Shown: positions 25,619-33,433, counted from the first letter of the stretch. The stretch is 50,115 bases of DNA from Paenibacillus sp. MMS18-CY102 (GCF_009789195.1 NZ_WSTC01000038.1:1-50115), one strand, 5' to 3'. The notes: generated from the sequence alone by a model not told the origin. A program made the numbers and translations.

Positions 25619-26062
25619 ATGAGTACACGATTTGATTATTACAAAGCCTGTCCCGAAGCGACGGAGACGATGTTAAAGCTGGAGGAATTCATTAAAGGCA
25701 GTGGATTGGATTCGAAGCTGTACGAGTTAATAAAGCTGAGGGCTTCGCAAATAAATGGCTGCTCCTACTGCATCGATTCCCACACGAGCGACTTGAAGAA
25801 AATAGGCGAAACGGACCAACGGCTCTATTTGCTGCCAGTATGGAGAGAAGTCCCCTTTTATACCGAGACGGAACGTGCAGTCTTGGCGTTAACCGAGTCC
25901 GTATCGCTAATCGCTGACGCCGGAGTGCCAGATGACGTATACGAACAAGTGATGAAGCACTTCGACGAACGGCAATTTATGGTGCTCATTATGGCTATCA
26001 ACACAATCAATAGCTGGAATCGAATCGGCATCGCGACACGATTGCTGCCGAAGCAGAAGTAA
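25619..26062 (+). CDS. Carboxymuconolactone-decarboxylase/AhpD-like protein
   Basis: A 147-residue member of the AhpD-like fold. The redox CxxC with downstream His is intact: QINGCSYCIDSHTSDLKK. Proteins of this type act as peroxidase partners or decarboxylases; the exact substrate is unknown. The ATG at 25619 follows GAGGAG at seven bases. It is divergent from the ECF41 sigma gene, which very likely transcribes it, and is followed by an MFS pump gene 28 bases later, so the two probably form an oxidative or xenobiotic response operon. Confidence 0.9.
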   Translation: MSTRFDYYKACPEATETMLKLEEFIKGSGLDSKLYELIKLRASQINGCSYCIDSHTSDLKKIGETDQRLYLLPVWREVPFYTETERAVLALTESVSLIADAGVPDDVYEQVMKHFDERQFMVLIMAINTINSWNRIGIATRLLPKQK

Positions 26063-26090
26063 ACAGCTACACGAAGGAAGGATGATTGGA

Positions 26091-27521
26091 ATGGACCCCG
26101 CGCAGAAGCCTTCTCCCTTACGCAATCGAGGCATCGTCTTGCTTTTCATTTGTTTCGGCATATTCATGGTCTATCTGGATTCGATGATCGTCAATGTTGC
26201 CCTTCCCTCGATCCGCAGCGATCTGCATGTGGGCATATCTAGCTTGCAGTGGGTCATTGACGCCTACACGATTGCTTTTGCCTGTTTGCTGCTGACGGCG
26301 GGGAATCTCGGGGATAGTTGGGGCCATAAGAAAGTATTTATTGGGGGCTTGCTCGGGTTCACTTTAGCTTCCCTGGCCTGTGCCTTCGCCCCTTCTATCA
26401 GCATGCTGCTAATCGGAAGGGTGCTGCAAGGAATAACAGGTTCCATGATGATTCCCGTCTCGTTGGCCATTATTAGAGGGATTTATCCTGAACCCGCCGC
26501 CAGAGCGAAAGCGATTGGCATCTGGGCTGGCATTGGCGGGCTTGCCTTAGCGGCTGGTCCCGTTGCGGGCGGGCTGCTGGTCGAGCATTGGGGCTGGCAG
26601 AGCATTTTTTGGATCAACATTCCGTTAGGCTTATTGTCGGCAGCTGTATTAGGCACAGTTCTAAAAGAAACAAGGACGAAACGCTCCCAGAAGCAAGATG
26701 TGCTGGGGCAAATCTTATTTATCGCCGGTATCTCCGCTCTCACCTACGCCTGTATTGAAGGAAACTCCCTTGGCTGGCTTTCATGGCCCATTTTACTGGC
26801 ACTTGGGGGCGTCCTCGTTTGTTTGATTCTTTTTGTACGATGGGAATTGCGATGCAAGGAACCGCTTATCCCGCTCGATTTTTTCCGAAACCGCATATTC
26901 AATGTGGCTTGTACGGTTAATTTTTTCGGATTTTTCGGCATGTACGCCGTCATCTTTCTGTTAACGCTATATCTTCAAAACATTAATCACTACTCCGCCC
27001 TTGCGACCGGGATCCGCTTTCTGCCCCTGACGGCCAGTATCATGGTCGCCTCCTTCGTAGGCAGCACGATCGCCTCACGTATCGGATACCTGAGGCTCAT
27101 TATGCTAGGAACCTCCCTAGTAGGCGTGGGAGTCCTCGTCCTCACCTTGCTTAAGGAGGGGAGCGGATACCTCACCTACGCCTGGGCCCTTGCGCTCGTC
27201 GGCATCGGCGTTTCCTTCATCGGAGCCGCTTCGACTATCGCGCTGATCGACGCCGTTCCACCAGAACGGGCTGGCGCCGCATATGGTGTCACCAACACGT
27301 TTCGGCAGTTAAGCGCGATTTTTGCAGTCGCCTTGTCCGGCACATTAATATCGCAGCACATGGATACCCCCACGATAGAATTCACTCCGGCATTATTCCT
27401 CGAAGGATCCAGAAGCTCTTTCTTTATAGCTGGCATTGCGAGTTTGATTGCTGGCATCTGTGCTTTTGTTTTATTGGGCAATCGTACGCGTGTGCTAGTT
27501 AAGAACGATGTAGCCCAATAA
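26091..27521 (+). CDS. MFS drug-efflux transporter, DHA2 (14-helix) family
   Basis: A 476-residue proton-driven exporter. Motif D1-like LDSMIVNVALPSI in helix 1 and motif C-like GPVAGGLLVEHWGWQSIFWINIPLG are characteristic of DHA2. The length and count of hydrophobic segments fit 14 helices. The ATG at 26091 leaves suitable distance from GGAAGG, whereas the ATG at 26082 abuts it. Downstream of the AhpD-like gene in the likely ECF41 regulon; ends at a hairpin terminator. Confidence 0.88.
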   Translation: MDPAQKPSPLRNRGIVLLFICFGIFMVYLDSMIVNVALPSIRSDLHVGISSLQWVIDAYTIAFACLLLTAGNLGDSWGHKKVFIGGLLGFTLASLACAFAPSISMLLIGRVLQGITGSMMIPVSLAIIRGIYPEPAARAKAIGIWAGIGGLALAAGPVAGGLLVEHWGWQSIFWINIPLGLLSAAVLGTVLKETRTKRSQKQDVLGQILFIAGISALTYACIEGNSLGWLSWPILLALGGVLVCLILFVRWELRCKEPLIPLDFFRNRIFNVACTVNFFGFFGMYAVIFLLTLYLQNINHYSALATGIRFLPLTASIMVASFVGSTIASRIGYLRLIMLGTSLVGVGVLVLTLLKEGSGYLTYAWALALVGIGVSFIGAASTIALIDAVPPERAGAAYGVTNTFRQLSAIFAVALSGTLISQHMDTPTIEFTPALFLEGSRSSFFIAGIASLIAGICAFVLLGNRTRVLVKNDVAQ

Positions 27522-27578
27522 TCGCAATCAGGAGAAGCCGAGTTTCCCCGCCTCAGTAGATCCTATCCACGCACAATT

Positions 27579-27612
27579 AAAAACGCGAACACATCACACC
27601 GTGTTCGCGTTT
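27579..27612. repeat. Terminator hairpin, copy 1 of a 34-base direct repeat
   Basis: A 34-base sequence holding CGCGAACAC and GTGTTCGCG arms around an 8-nt loop, flanked by A and T runs. It serves the MFS gene (plus) and the toxin gene (minus), whose stop it touches. An identical copy lies at 28356-28389. Confidence 0.85.
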
Positions 27613-27833
27613 TATTTCTTCGAATTAAAATATTCCTTATCTACCTTCAACTGTTGCTTCAATATTCGATTAAATAAACCTTTGCCTATTTCCCCTGTAC
27701 CTTTGGATACCGCGGTTCGCAACACCTCGCCGCTAGGCAAAGTCTTTTCGTATATCTTATCCCTGCCATTTTGCCTGGCCATAACCCAGCCATCACGCCT
27801 CAAAAATTTTTCCATGTCACTCCAACTAGGCAT
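27612..27833 (-). CDS. Small toxin-like protein of a toxin-antitoxin pair
   Basis: A 73-residue protein beginning MPSWSDMEKFLRRDGWVMAR. It follows the pattern of the small Bacillales proteins usually labelled cytotoxic translational repressor: a HicA-like helix-strand start followed by YEKTLPSGEVLRTAVSKG and a C-terminal helix ending LKVDKEYF. The HicA catalytic His is not obvious (RDKIYEK occupies that place), so the mechanism may differ or be lost. Its ATG overlaps the antitoxin stop by eight bases with no good ribosome site of its own, so it is translationally coupled and made in lower amount. Confidence 0.72.
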   Translation of the reverse strand: MPSWSDMEKFLRRDGWVMARQNGRDKIYEKTLPSGEVLRTAVSKGTGEIGKGLFNRILKQQLKVDKEYFNSKK

Positions 27834-28242
27834 GGAACATGATTGATACCGATTCGATATCATCTTCCAACAAAACTCTCAAAACATAAGGTGCATGCTT
27901 ATGGCGATTTGGCGTATTGTAATAGCGGGAATAGTTATTTTCATAATCGATTGCATACTCTACTAAGTGCCTTGCTAATTCCATTCTCAATTCATCTATC
28001 GTCTCACCGTCCGCAACGATGTCTTCAATTTGTTCGATGGAACCCGCATAGCGTCCGTCTTCATCTTGCTCATATTCGAAGGTCAACTCATATATAGAAA
28101 GCAATTCCTTCATTTGTTGTTTGGAAAATGCCATAATGATATCTCTATTTCGTTTAATAGCTTGCGGCTTCTCCCTGACAATGGTATCAATAAAACCACC
28201 AAAATTAGCTCTTACATCAGTCGCATTAAGAACGGTTTGCAT
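27826..28242 (-). CDS. Antitoxin-like protein: Phd/YefM-like N-terminus joined to HicB-like domain
   Basis: A 138-residue protein. Residues 1-50 (TVLNATDVRANFGGFIDTIVREKPQAI then a kinked helix) look like a Phd/YefM DNA-binding antitoxin. Residues about 54-110 (FEYEQDEDGRYAGSIEQIEDIVADGETIDELRMELARHLVEYA) match the HicB-type strand-helix domain (G-Y..S.....A.G.T..EA..). The C-terminal 25 residues end VLLEDDIESVSIMF. The combination would bind both operator and toxin. The ATG at 28242 fits GGGAGGG. A palindromic operator lies 45 bases upstream. Confidence 0.75.
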   Translation of the reverse strand: MQTVLNATDVRANFGGFIDTIVREKPQAIKRNRDIIMAFSKQQMKELLSIYELTFEYEQDEDGRYAGSIEQIEDIVADGETIDELRMELARHLVEYAIDYENNYSRYYNTPNRHKHAPYVLRVLLEDDIESVSIMFHA

Positions 28243-28287
28243 ATTCATCCCTCCCTTACCCCCATTGTACTAATTTATGTACATAAT

Positions 28288-28305
28288 GTACACTATGTAG
28301 TGTAC
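28288..28305. promoter_or_regulatory. Putative autoregulatory operator of the toxin-antitoxin pair
   Basis: Palindrome GTACACTATGTAGTGTAC (8-bp arms, TG centre), with two more TGTAC half-sites near 28265 and 28278. It lies directly upstream of the antitoxin gene; multiple half-sites at such promoters are typical of conditional cooperativity. Confidence 0.6.
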
Positions 28306-28355
28306 TCCGTGTTAGTGGGAGCTATTCATCATTTAATATAAAATCCCTGTAGCAA

Positions 28356-28389
28356 AAAAACGCGAACACATCACACCGTGTTCGCGTTT
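28356..28389. repeat. Terminator hairpin, copy 2 of the 34-base direct repeat
   Basis: Identical over 34 bases to 27579-27612. On the minus strand it is followed by T7 and ends the sulfur-detoxification operon after the CstR-like gene. Confidence 0.85.
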
Positions 28390-28437
28390 CTCTTCCGAAT
28401 ATGAAAGGTCCGCAGCTGCTGCCGCCGCCACTTGCTA

Positions 28438-28704
28438 TTATCTGCTCTTTACCAACAGCTCAACAGCTTGCTTCACGAGCTTGCCCGTGTCTCCGCCAGT
28501 CTGCTGCTCGTCCAGGATGCATTGCTGAAGATTCTCGGCGACGATTTGGGCGATCGCTCTGTCGGAAGCGTTGCGGACAGCGGACAGCTGGCTTACGACA
28601 TCCTTGCACGGCTTCCCTTCATCCATAAGGCGCAGCACCCCACGAACCTGTCCTTCGATCCGTTTCAATCGCGCTTTCAACTCATCCGAGTAGTTGTAAT
28701 CCAT
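28438..28704 (-). CDS. cstR: CstR-like persulfide-sensing repressor (CsoR family)
   Basis: An 88-residue four-helix CsoR-family repressor (YSDELKARLKRIEGQVRGVLRLMDEG). Copper-sensing CsoR uses Cys-His-Cys. Here C33 and C62 are kept at the right spacing, but the position of the copper-binding His is N58 (AENLQQC). That is the CstR arrangement, in which the two cysteines react with persulfides. Last gene of a sulfur operon, with ATG at 28704; the upstream extension lacks support. From memory it corresponds to Bacillus YrkD. Confidence 0.87.
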   Translation of the reverse strand: MDYNYSDELKARLKRIEGQVRGVLRLMDEGKPCKDVVSQLSAVRNASDRAIAQIVAENLQQCILDEQQTGGDTGKLVKQAVELLVKSR

Positions 28705-28739
28705 CTCTTCTTCACCCTTTCTTGAACGCACACTTACAA

Positions 28740-28755
28740 ATACGAGTATGGGTAT
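28740..28755. promoter_or_regulatory. Weak CstR-type operator half-site upstream of cstR
   Basis: The minus strand reads ATACCCATACTCGTAT: one good half-site and one with two mismatches to the palindrome found elsewhere in the cluster. May allow autoregulation. Confidence 0.35.
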
Positions 28756-28800
28756 ATTATAAGGCAAATAAGATAGCATTCATACCCTCCGCCGACCATG

Positions 28801-29286
28801 CTAGATAAATAGGTTCACGTTGCCTTCCGAAGCGTCCCCGAGATACGCGGCCACACCGCCAAGCTCGATACCGTCTATCAGCTCTTCTTTTTGCAACCCT
28901 AGCAAATCCATCGTCATCGTGCAAGCGACCAGCTTAACACCCATTTCCTGCGACAATTCGATCAGCTGCGGCAGCGTCATGGCATTATGCTTCTTGATGA
29001 CATGCTTGATCATCTTTGGTCCCATGCCGAACATTTGCATTTTGGACAAGCCGAGTTTGTTTGCTCCACGCGGCATCATCCATCCGAACATTTTCTCCAG
29101 CAGCCCTTTATTCGTCTGGACAGGACCTTCCTTGCGAAGCGTATTTAGCCCCCAGAAAGTCGTAAAAATAGTTACTTCATGATCATAAGCAGCTGCTCCA
29201 TTAGCGATGATAAAAGCCGCCATCGCTTTGTCGTAGTCGCCGCTGAACAACACAATAGTCGTTTTCTTCTTCCCCATGTTCTCCAT
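28801..29286 (-). CDS. DsrE/DsrF-like sulfur-relay protein
   Basis: A 161-residue DsrE-family protein. The N-terminal strand and loop (TTIVLFSGDYDKAMAAFIIANGAAAYDHEVTIFTTFWG) and the conserved cysteine in VKLVACTMTMDLLG are typical. Such proteins accept sulfane sulfur from TusA-like carriers. The two ATGs at 29286 and 29277 are both possible. It lies between tusA and the CstR-like gene and corresponds in kind and size to Bacillus YrkE. Confidence 0.88.
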   Translation of the reverse strand: MENMGKKKTTIVLFSGDYDKAMAAFIIANGAAAYDHEVTIFTTFWGLNTLRKEGPVQTNKGLLEKMFGWMMPRGANKLGLSKMQMFGMGPKMIKHVIKKHNAMTLPQLIELSQEMGVKLVACTMTMDLLGLQKEELIDGIELGGVAAYLGDASEGNVNLFI

Positions 29287-29313
29287 GCCGTCTCTCCGCT
29301 CCCCCTGCTATTA

Positions 29314-29541
29314 TTAGACTTTGCGAACGTAAAATTTATACACGCCTTGCTCTTCCTCGTGCTTGATCAGCTCATGGTTCGTTTGCTTAACCCATGCTTG
29401 GAAGTCATTGACTGAGCCTTTGTCCGTCGACAACACTTCCATCACTTGGCCGGGTTGTAGGCTATCCAGCGCTTTCTTCGCTTTAACAATTGGCATTGGG
29501 CATGCTAGCCCCTTCGTATCGACAACTAGATCCTTATTCAT
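29314..29541 (-). CDS. TusA-family sulfur carrier
   Basis: A 75-residue sulfur carrier with the defining GLACPMPIVKAKKAL motif; its Cys carries persulfide sulfur. The ATG at 29541 follows AGGAGG; the long in-frame extension upstream overlaps noncoding sequence and is rejected. 75 residues is the usual length (compare Bacillus YrkI). Part of the sulfur operon. Confidence 0.93.
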   Translation of the reverse strand: MNKDLVVDTKGLACPMPIVKAKKALDSLQPGQVMEVLSTDKGSVNDFQAWVKQTNHELIKHEEEQGVYKFYVRKV

Positions 29542-29627
29542 ATTGTTATCCTCCTCAAATGTGTTGGTCCCATGACCGCTTAAAATGATGATGCAATTCG
29601 CCAACAGATGATTTGCCTTCGTTTTGC

Positions 29628-30209
29628 TTAGAGCTGTTCCGTTGGCCCGTTCCAGCCAGCCATGCCCGGAATGACGTTCGCGACATGCTCGAAGCCCTTG
29701 TCTTGCAGCAGCTGGCAAGCGAGATCGCTTCGGGTGCCCGTTCGGCAAATGACGGCGATAACCTTATCGCTAGCCAACTCCCCGAAGCGATTTTCTAGTT
29801 GGCCAAGCGGAATGGAGATTGCGCCGGCGACATGCTGGAATGCATATTCCGCAGGCTCACGTACATCCAAAACAATTATTGCTTCGCCGCCGGCAAGCCT
29901 CACTTGCAGTTCGTCCGCTGACATCGTGTTCGCATATGTCGATTCCGGCTTCAGCTCATTCGGGCTTGATTTGCGGACATAATGTTTTAAAACCGCATTC
30001 TCCTCGATCGTTCCCAAGTATTGATGGCCGGTCGTTCTAGCCCAGCCTTGAATATCAGCCAGCGAGCCTTTGTCCGTCGCCTGAATCTCGACAACTTGCC
30101 CCGATTGTACCGTTTCGATCGCCCTCTTCGTCTTCACGATTGGCATCGGGCAAGCCAGCCCTTTGCAGTCGAGCGTAAGATCCACTTGAATAGGTTCATG
30201 TGCAGTCAT
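29628..30209 (-). CDS. TusA-rhodanese fusion sulfurtransferase
   Basis: A 193-residue protein: TusA domain at about 9-80 with GLACPMPIVKTKRAI, then a rhodanese domain from about 95 with LDVREPAEYAFQHVAGAISIPL and the active loop CRTGTRS. Both catalytic cysteines are present. It would pass sulfur from rhodanese to carrier within one chain. The arrangement matches Bacillus YrkF; staphylococcal CstA is a related but longer protein. AGGAGG precedes the ATG. Confidence 0.92.
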   Translation of the reverse strand: MTAHEPIQVDLTLDCKGLACPMPIVKTKRAIETVQSGQVVEIQATDKGSLADIQGWARTTGHQYLGTIEENAVLKHYVRKSSPNELKPESTYANTMSADELQVRLAGGEAIIVLDVREPAEYAFQHVAGAISIPLGQLENRFGELASDKVIAVICRTGTRSDLACQLLQDKGFEHVANVIPGMAGWNGPTEQL

Positions 30210-30245
30210 TGTTGTAGTCCTCCTTCTGTATTCGAAAATATAAGC

Positions 30246-31394
30246 TTACTTATCATGAATCGCGCAACGGTTAGGACCGATTTCCATCTCACGCTGTTCT
30301 TCAGCAGTAGGCGTGATTTTGCCCATGTTCGTATGCCGAATTTCCTGGTATGCGTTTGGCTGCGGCGGCAAATTCTCGGTAACAGCACGGCGGAACTCTG
30401 CCTCGTCTTGCATATTGAGCCCTGGATTGTGCTTGTACAGGTCGCCCAATCGAGCGGAAACTTTCCCGCCCTCACCGAGCTCCGTCATTTTGCCAAAATG
30501 CGCAGGGAGCACGATCAAATCCTCGGACAGCTCCTTGTAGCGGTTGTACAGTGTATCGCGCAGGTCGCCCACCCAGTCTTCTGCAAGCCCTGCCAAGTCC
30601 GGACGCCCAATCGATTCAACGAACAGAATGTCACCCGATAGCAAGTAACGGCCGTCGACGATAAAGGACGTACTGCCGATCGTATGGCCCGGCGAGTATA
30701 GCGCCTGGATTTTGATCTGCGTTCCTCCGACCGTTATTTCGTTACCGTCAAGAAGCGGCTCATACTCGAACTGCACCTCCTCAGCATCCTTCGGCGGGAG
30801 CCAGTAGGATGCCCCCGTCTTCTTCGCAAGGGCACGTCCGCCGGAGATATGGTCAGCATGCAAATGTGTATCAATCGTGTGTTTGATTTGTGCGCCCTTA
30901 TCCGCTGCGAACTGTTCGAACACTTCTGTCATCCGCAACGAATCAATCACTGCAGCTTCGCCGCCCGACATAACCATGTAGGACAAACAGCCCTTGCCGA
31001 TTCGAACGAACTGATAAAGCTCGCCGCCATCTTGCAGATCGCCAACTTTAACCGGCTCCAAATACTCGCTCCATGCTTTCATGCCGCCTTCGAGATAGAA
31101 AATGCCGGCTCGTCCTGCCTCCGCCAGTTGCTCTGCCACGAACTTAGACGAGCCTTCCTTGGCGCATGCCACTAGCACTTTCCCTTCTGCCGGGATACGG
31201 TCCATGATTGCGTCTACACCCTCAAGCAATTCAAAGTACGGAACGTTTATCGATTCAACCGTTGCCCCTTCAATTCTCCAATCGTTGTAATCACCCTCAT
31301 TGCGAACATCAAGGATAAACAGCGGCTTTCTGTCCAAAATAAAACGAGTAACTTCCTTGGCTGTCATCGGTTGGTACATGGTCGTAGTTGTCAT
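30246..31394 (-). CDS. Rhodanese / persulfide dioxygenase (MBL-fold) fusion
   Basis: A 382-residue cytoplasmic enzyme. An N-terminal rhodanese domain ([12 protein letters not shown], active loop CAKEGSS with C77) precedes a metallo-beta-lactamase-fold domain with the iron-binding [11 protein letters not shown] (176-186), [10 protein letters not shown] and LLSGDILFV. The second domain should oxidise persulfide to sulfite. In staphylococcal CstB the order is MBL first, so the domains are rearranged here. The C-terminal 40 residues contain a further Cys ([10 protein letters not shown]). AAGGAG precedes the ATG and an operator palindrome lies just upstream. Confidence 0.9.
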   Translation of the reverse strand: MTTTTMYQPMTAKEVTRFILDRKPLFILDVRNEGDYNDWRIEGATVESINVPYFELLEGVDAIMDRIPAEGKVLVACAKEGSSKFVAEQLAEAGRAGIFYLEGGMKAWSEYLEPVKVGDLQDGGELYQFVRIGKGCLSYMVMSGGEAAVIDSLRMTEVFEQFAADKGAQIKHTIDTHLHADHISGGRALAKKTGASYWLPPKDAEEVQFEYEPLLDGNEITVGGTQIKIQALYSPGHTIGSTSFIVDGRYLLSGDILFVESIGRPDLAGLAEDWVGDLRDTLYNRYKELSEDLIVLPAHFGKMTELGEGGKVSARLGDLYKHNPGLNMQDEAEFRRAVTENLPPQPNAYQEIRHTNMGKITPTAEEQREMEIGPNRCAIHDK

Positions 31395-31411
31395 TTGAAA
31401 TCGCTCCTTTT

Positions 31412-31431
31412 ATATACCCTATGGGGTATAT
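31412..31431. promoter_or_regulatory. CstR-type operator upstream of the persulfide dioxygenase gene
   Basis: ATATACCC (31412-31419) and GGGTATAT (31424-31431) around TATG. It lies 18-37 bases before the start codon. This allows independent control of the downstream half of the cluster. Confidence 0.7.
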
Positions 31432-31517
31432 TTTCGAAAAAATTTTTTTGCCCTTTCAGGCAATCGCTGATTCCGTTCAAACAGGTCAAGCAAGCTTAAT
31501 TAACCTTCTATGCACGG

Positions 31518-31832
31518 TCAACATTCAACGCTTCCGTTCCAATTCATCATGCCACCCGTCATATTGACGACGTTATAGCCAAGCGATTCCAGATGCTCGC
31601 AGGCAAGCCCACTGCGATTGCCGCTGCGGCATACGATGATCGTTTCCTGCTTCGGGTTAAGCTCTGAATGCCGCTGGCTGACCATCCCGAGCGGCATATG
31701 CTTGGCTCCCGCAATATGGCCGGAATCCCACTCATCTTGTTCGCGTACATCGACGATATGCAGCGCCACTCCTTGTTTCATCCATTCGGCCACTTGATCA
31801 GGCGTAATTGCTTTTGAAAATTTTCCAGCCAT
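31518..31832 (-). CDS. Single-domain rhodanese
   Basis: A 104-residue rhodanese with the complete pattern: VDVREQDEWDSGHIAGAKHMPLG, active loop CRSGNRSGLA, and the final strand and helix. It ends with an additional Cys (WNGSVEC). AAGGAG precedes the ATG. It lies 34 bases after the membrane-anchored rhodanese gene in the same operon. Confidence 0.92.
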   Translation of the reverse strand: MAGKFSKAITPDQVAEWMKQGVALHIVDVREQDEWDSGHIAGAKHMPLGMVSQRHSELNPKQETIIVCRSGNRSGLACEHLESLGYNVVNMTGGMMNWNGSVEC

Positions 31833-31866
31833 TGTGCTCGCTCCTTTTTTATCCGTTTATTCATCA

Positions 31867-32253
31867 TTATTTTTTCAATTGCCCTCGCCATGCCATAATT
31901 CCGCCTTGCAGATGAGCGAGTTCATGGAAGCCATTCTTAGAAAGAACGCGTGCGGCTTGCTTGCTCCTCATTCCGCTACGGCAATACAAGTAGATGCTGC
32001 GATCCGAAGGAATTTCGTTTAGCCGCTGCTTCAGCCGGGACAACGGAATATGCATGGCTCCCGCAATGTAACCTTGCTTTACCTCACTTGATTCGCGAAC
32101 ATCGATCAGTACATGATTACGATTCGATTTGATTTCATTCTGCAATTGGTCAGCGTTTAAGCTGCGTAGCCCTTTTACACCTGCGAACCGCTTGCCGATA
32201 AACCAAACCATGCCGACAACAATCACGATATTAATCGCGAGATTCTGATCCAA
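31867..32253 (-). CDS. Membrane-anchored rhodanese
   Basis: A 128-residue protein with an N-terminal hydrophobic helix (INIVIVVGMVWFIG) and then a rhodanese domain (LIDVRESSEVKQGYIAGAMHIPL, active loop CRSGMRSKQAA). It probably sits at the inner face of the membrane, receiving sulfur near the transporter. The TTG start is fixed by GGAGGTG seven bases upstream. Two operator palindromes lie 37 and 95 bases upstream. Confidence 0.9.
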   Translation of the reverse strand: MDQNLAINIVIVVGMVWFIGKRFAGVKGLRSLNADQLQNEIKSNRNHVLIDVRESSEVKQGYIAGAMHIPLSRLKQRLNEIPSDRSIYLYCRSGMRSKQAARVLSKNGFHELAHLQGGIMAWRGQLKK

Positions 32254-32289
32254 TTGATCTCACCTCCTATGCTGAAAATCGAATCCCAC

Positions 32290-32305
32290 ATACCCATAGG
32301 GGTAT
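32290..32305. promoter_or_regulatory. CstR-type operator upstream of the rhodanese genes
   Basis: ATACCCATAGGGGTAT, a near-perfect palindrome. Proximal of two sites between tauE and the rhodanese genes. Confidence 0.65.
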
Positions 32306-32347
32306 AATTTTGATTAAAAAAAATAGATCAGCAACTTGTCTCCATCA

Positions 32348-32365
32348 TATACCCCATGGGGTATA
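32348..32365. promoter_or_regulatory. CstR-type operator (perfect palindrome)
   Basis: TATACCCCATGGGGTATA, an exact 18-bp palindrome. Distal of two sites upstream of the membrane-anchored rhodanese gene. Confidence 0.7.
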
Positions 32366-32416
32366 AATGCAAGAGTAAAATCACTGCATAATTATGGCAC
32401 CTCCCTTTCCCTGCCA

Positions 32417-33202
32417 TTACGTCAGAATATCAAGCCATATTTTTATAACCGTTGCCGTGATCAAACCAGCAAGCACGAATTGCAGCACTTTTACGTTGAT
32501 CTTCTGCCCAATCTTCGCGCCAATCGGCGAACCTACAATACTCGCCACAACCATGATAATAGATGGAATCAGCAGCATATGGCCGCCCATTGCTTTGCCA
32601 AACGTTGAACCAATGGAGGCAATAAAGGTAATGGCCAGCGAAGAGGCAATTGCAACTCGCGTCGGTATTTTTAAAATAACGAGCATAATCGGCACTGTGA
32701 TAAACGCGCCAGCTGCGCCAACGACGCCGGATAGAATCCCAACAATCGCAGCTGATAAAGAAGCAATCAGGCGGTTGAACTGCAGCTTGGCAAAATCCCC
32801 ACTCTCAGCGCCTTTCTTCGGCAGAAACATCATAACCGCCGCAATAAGCGCCAGCAGCGCATACGTTATGTTGATCGCTGAATCCGGCAGAAATCTGGAG
32901 CCATACCCCCCGATGAAGCTGCCGATCACGATTGGAATCCCCATATAAAGCACGAGCTTCCTGTTAATCAAGCCGCTTTTCCGGTAGGCGAATACGCCTG
33001 CAATTGTTGCAAAAAATACTTGTACGGCGCTAACCGCCGATACTTCCTGTGCCGTAAAAGCAGCAAACCCAAGCGCAGGCGGGATGTAGAGCAGCATCGG
33101 ATACTTGATGATGGAGCCACCGATGCCAACCATGCCAGAGATGAACGATCCAATAAACCCGATCGCAAACAACGTGAGAAGCCAGCCCAAACTTAGATCC
33201 AT
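32417..33202 (-). CDS. TauE/SafE-family sulfite or organosulfonate exporter
   Basis: A 261-residue membrane protein with about seven or eight hydrophobic helices and the internal repeat of the family (GFIGSFISGMVGIGGSIIKYP near the N-terminus, GILSGVVGAAGAFITVPIML in the middle). In this setting it most probably exports the sulfite made by persulfide oxidation. 261 residues equals my memory of Bacillus YrkJ. GGAGC precedes the ATG. Probably first gene of the operon, with two operators upstream. Confidence 0.9.
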   Translation of the reverse strand: MDLSLGWLLTLFAIGFIGSFISGMVGIGGSIIKYPMLLYIPPALGFAAFTAQEVSAVSAVQVFFATIAGVFAYRKSGLINRKLVLYMGIPIVIGSFIGGYGSRFLPDSAINITYALLALIAAVMMFLPKKGAESGDFAKLQFNRLIASLSAAIVGILSGVVGAAGAFITVPIMLVILKIPTRVAIASSLAITFIASIGSTFGKAMGGHMLLIPSIIMVVASIVGSPIGAKIGQKINVKVLQFVLAGLITATVIKIWLDILT

Positions 33203-33244
33203 ATGAATGCTCCATTCTTAGTTCGTGTATTGGATAAAACGCAT

Positions 33245-33268
33245 CAATATACCCCATGGGGTATATTG
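33245..33268. promoter_or_regulatory. CstR-type operator upstream of tauE (24-bp perfect palindrome)
   Basis: A 24-bp perfect palindrome whose core is TATACCCCATGGGGTATA, 43 bases before the exporter start. The strongest site in the cluster. Confidence 0.75.
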
Positions 33269-33363
33269 TTTTGCATAAAAAAACATGGCCTGCAGGATTA
33301 TAACCATACAGCCCTTTAACCAACAATGCCTCCTTTACTTGTTGCTATTTGATATTTGTACAT

Positions 33364-33379
33364 ATACCCCTATGGGTAT
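33364..33379. promoter_or_regulatory. CstR-type operator, distal upstream of tauE
   Basis: ATACCCCTATGGGTAT, near-perfect palindrome, about 96 bases upstream of the 24-bp site. The interval 33203-33568 otherwise holds only terminators and no gene. Confidence 0.65.
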
Positions 33380-33433
33380 TATGATATGCTCTTGCCTTTC
33401 CCTTGTCAACCTTCATTCACTTCCAATAGCAAT

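Noticed and set aside
27579-28389. Two identical palindromic repeats considered as the start of a CRISPR array
   Set aside because: Only two copies, 777 bases apart, with genes between them and terminator features (A and T runs).
29542-29748. Longer N-terminus for the TusA protein
   Set aside because: The extension overlaps the end of the preceding gene in another frame and lacks TusA features; AGGAGG marks the internal ATG.
28740-33379. CsoR-type repressor and palindromes first read as a copper-resistance locus
   Set aside because: The copper-binding His is Asn, no copper pump or chaperone is present, and every partner is a sulfur-transfer protein.
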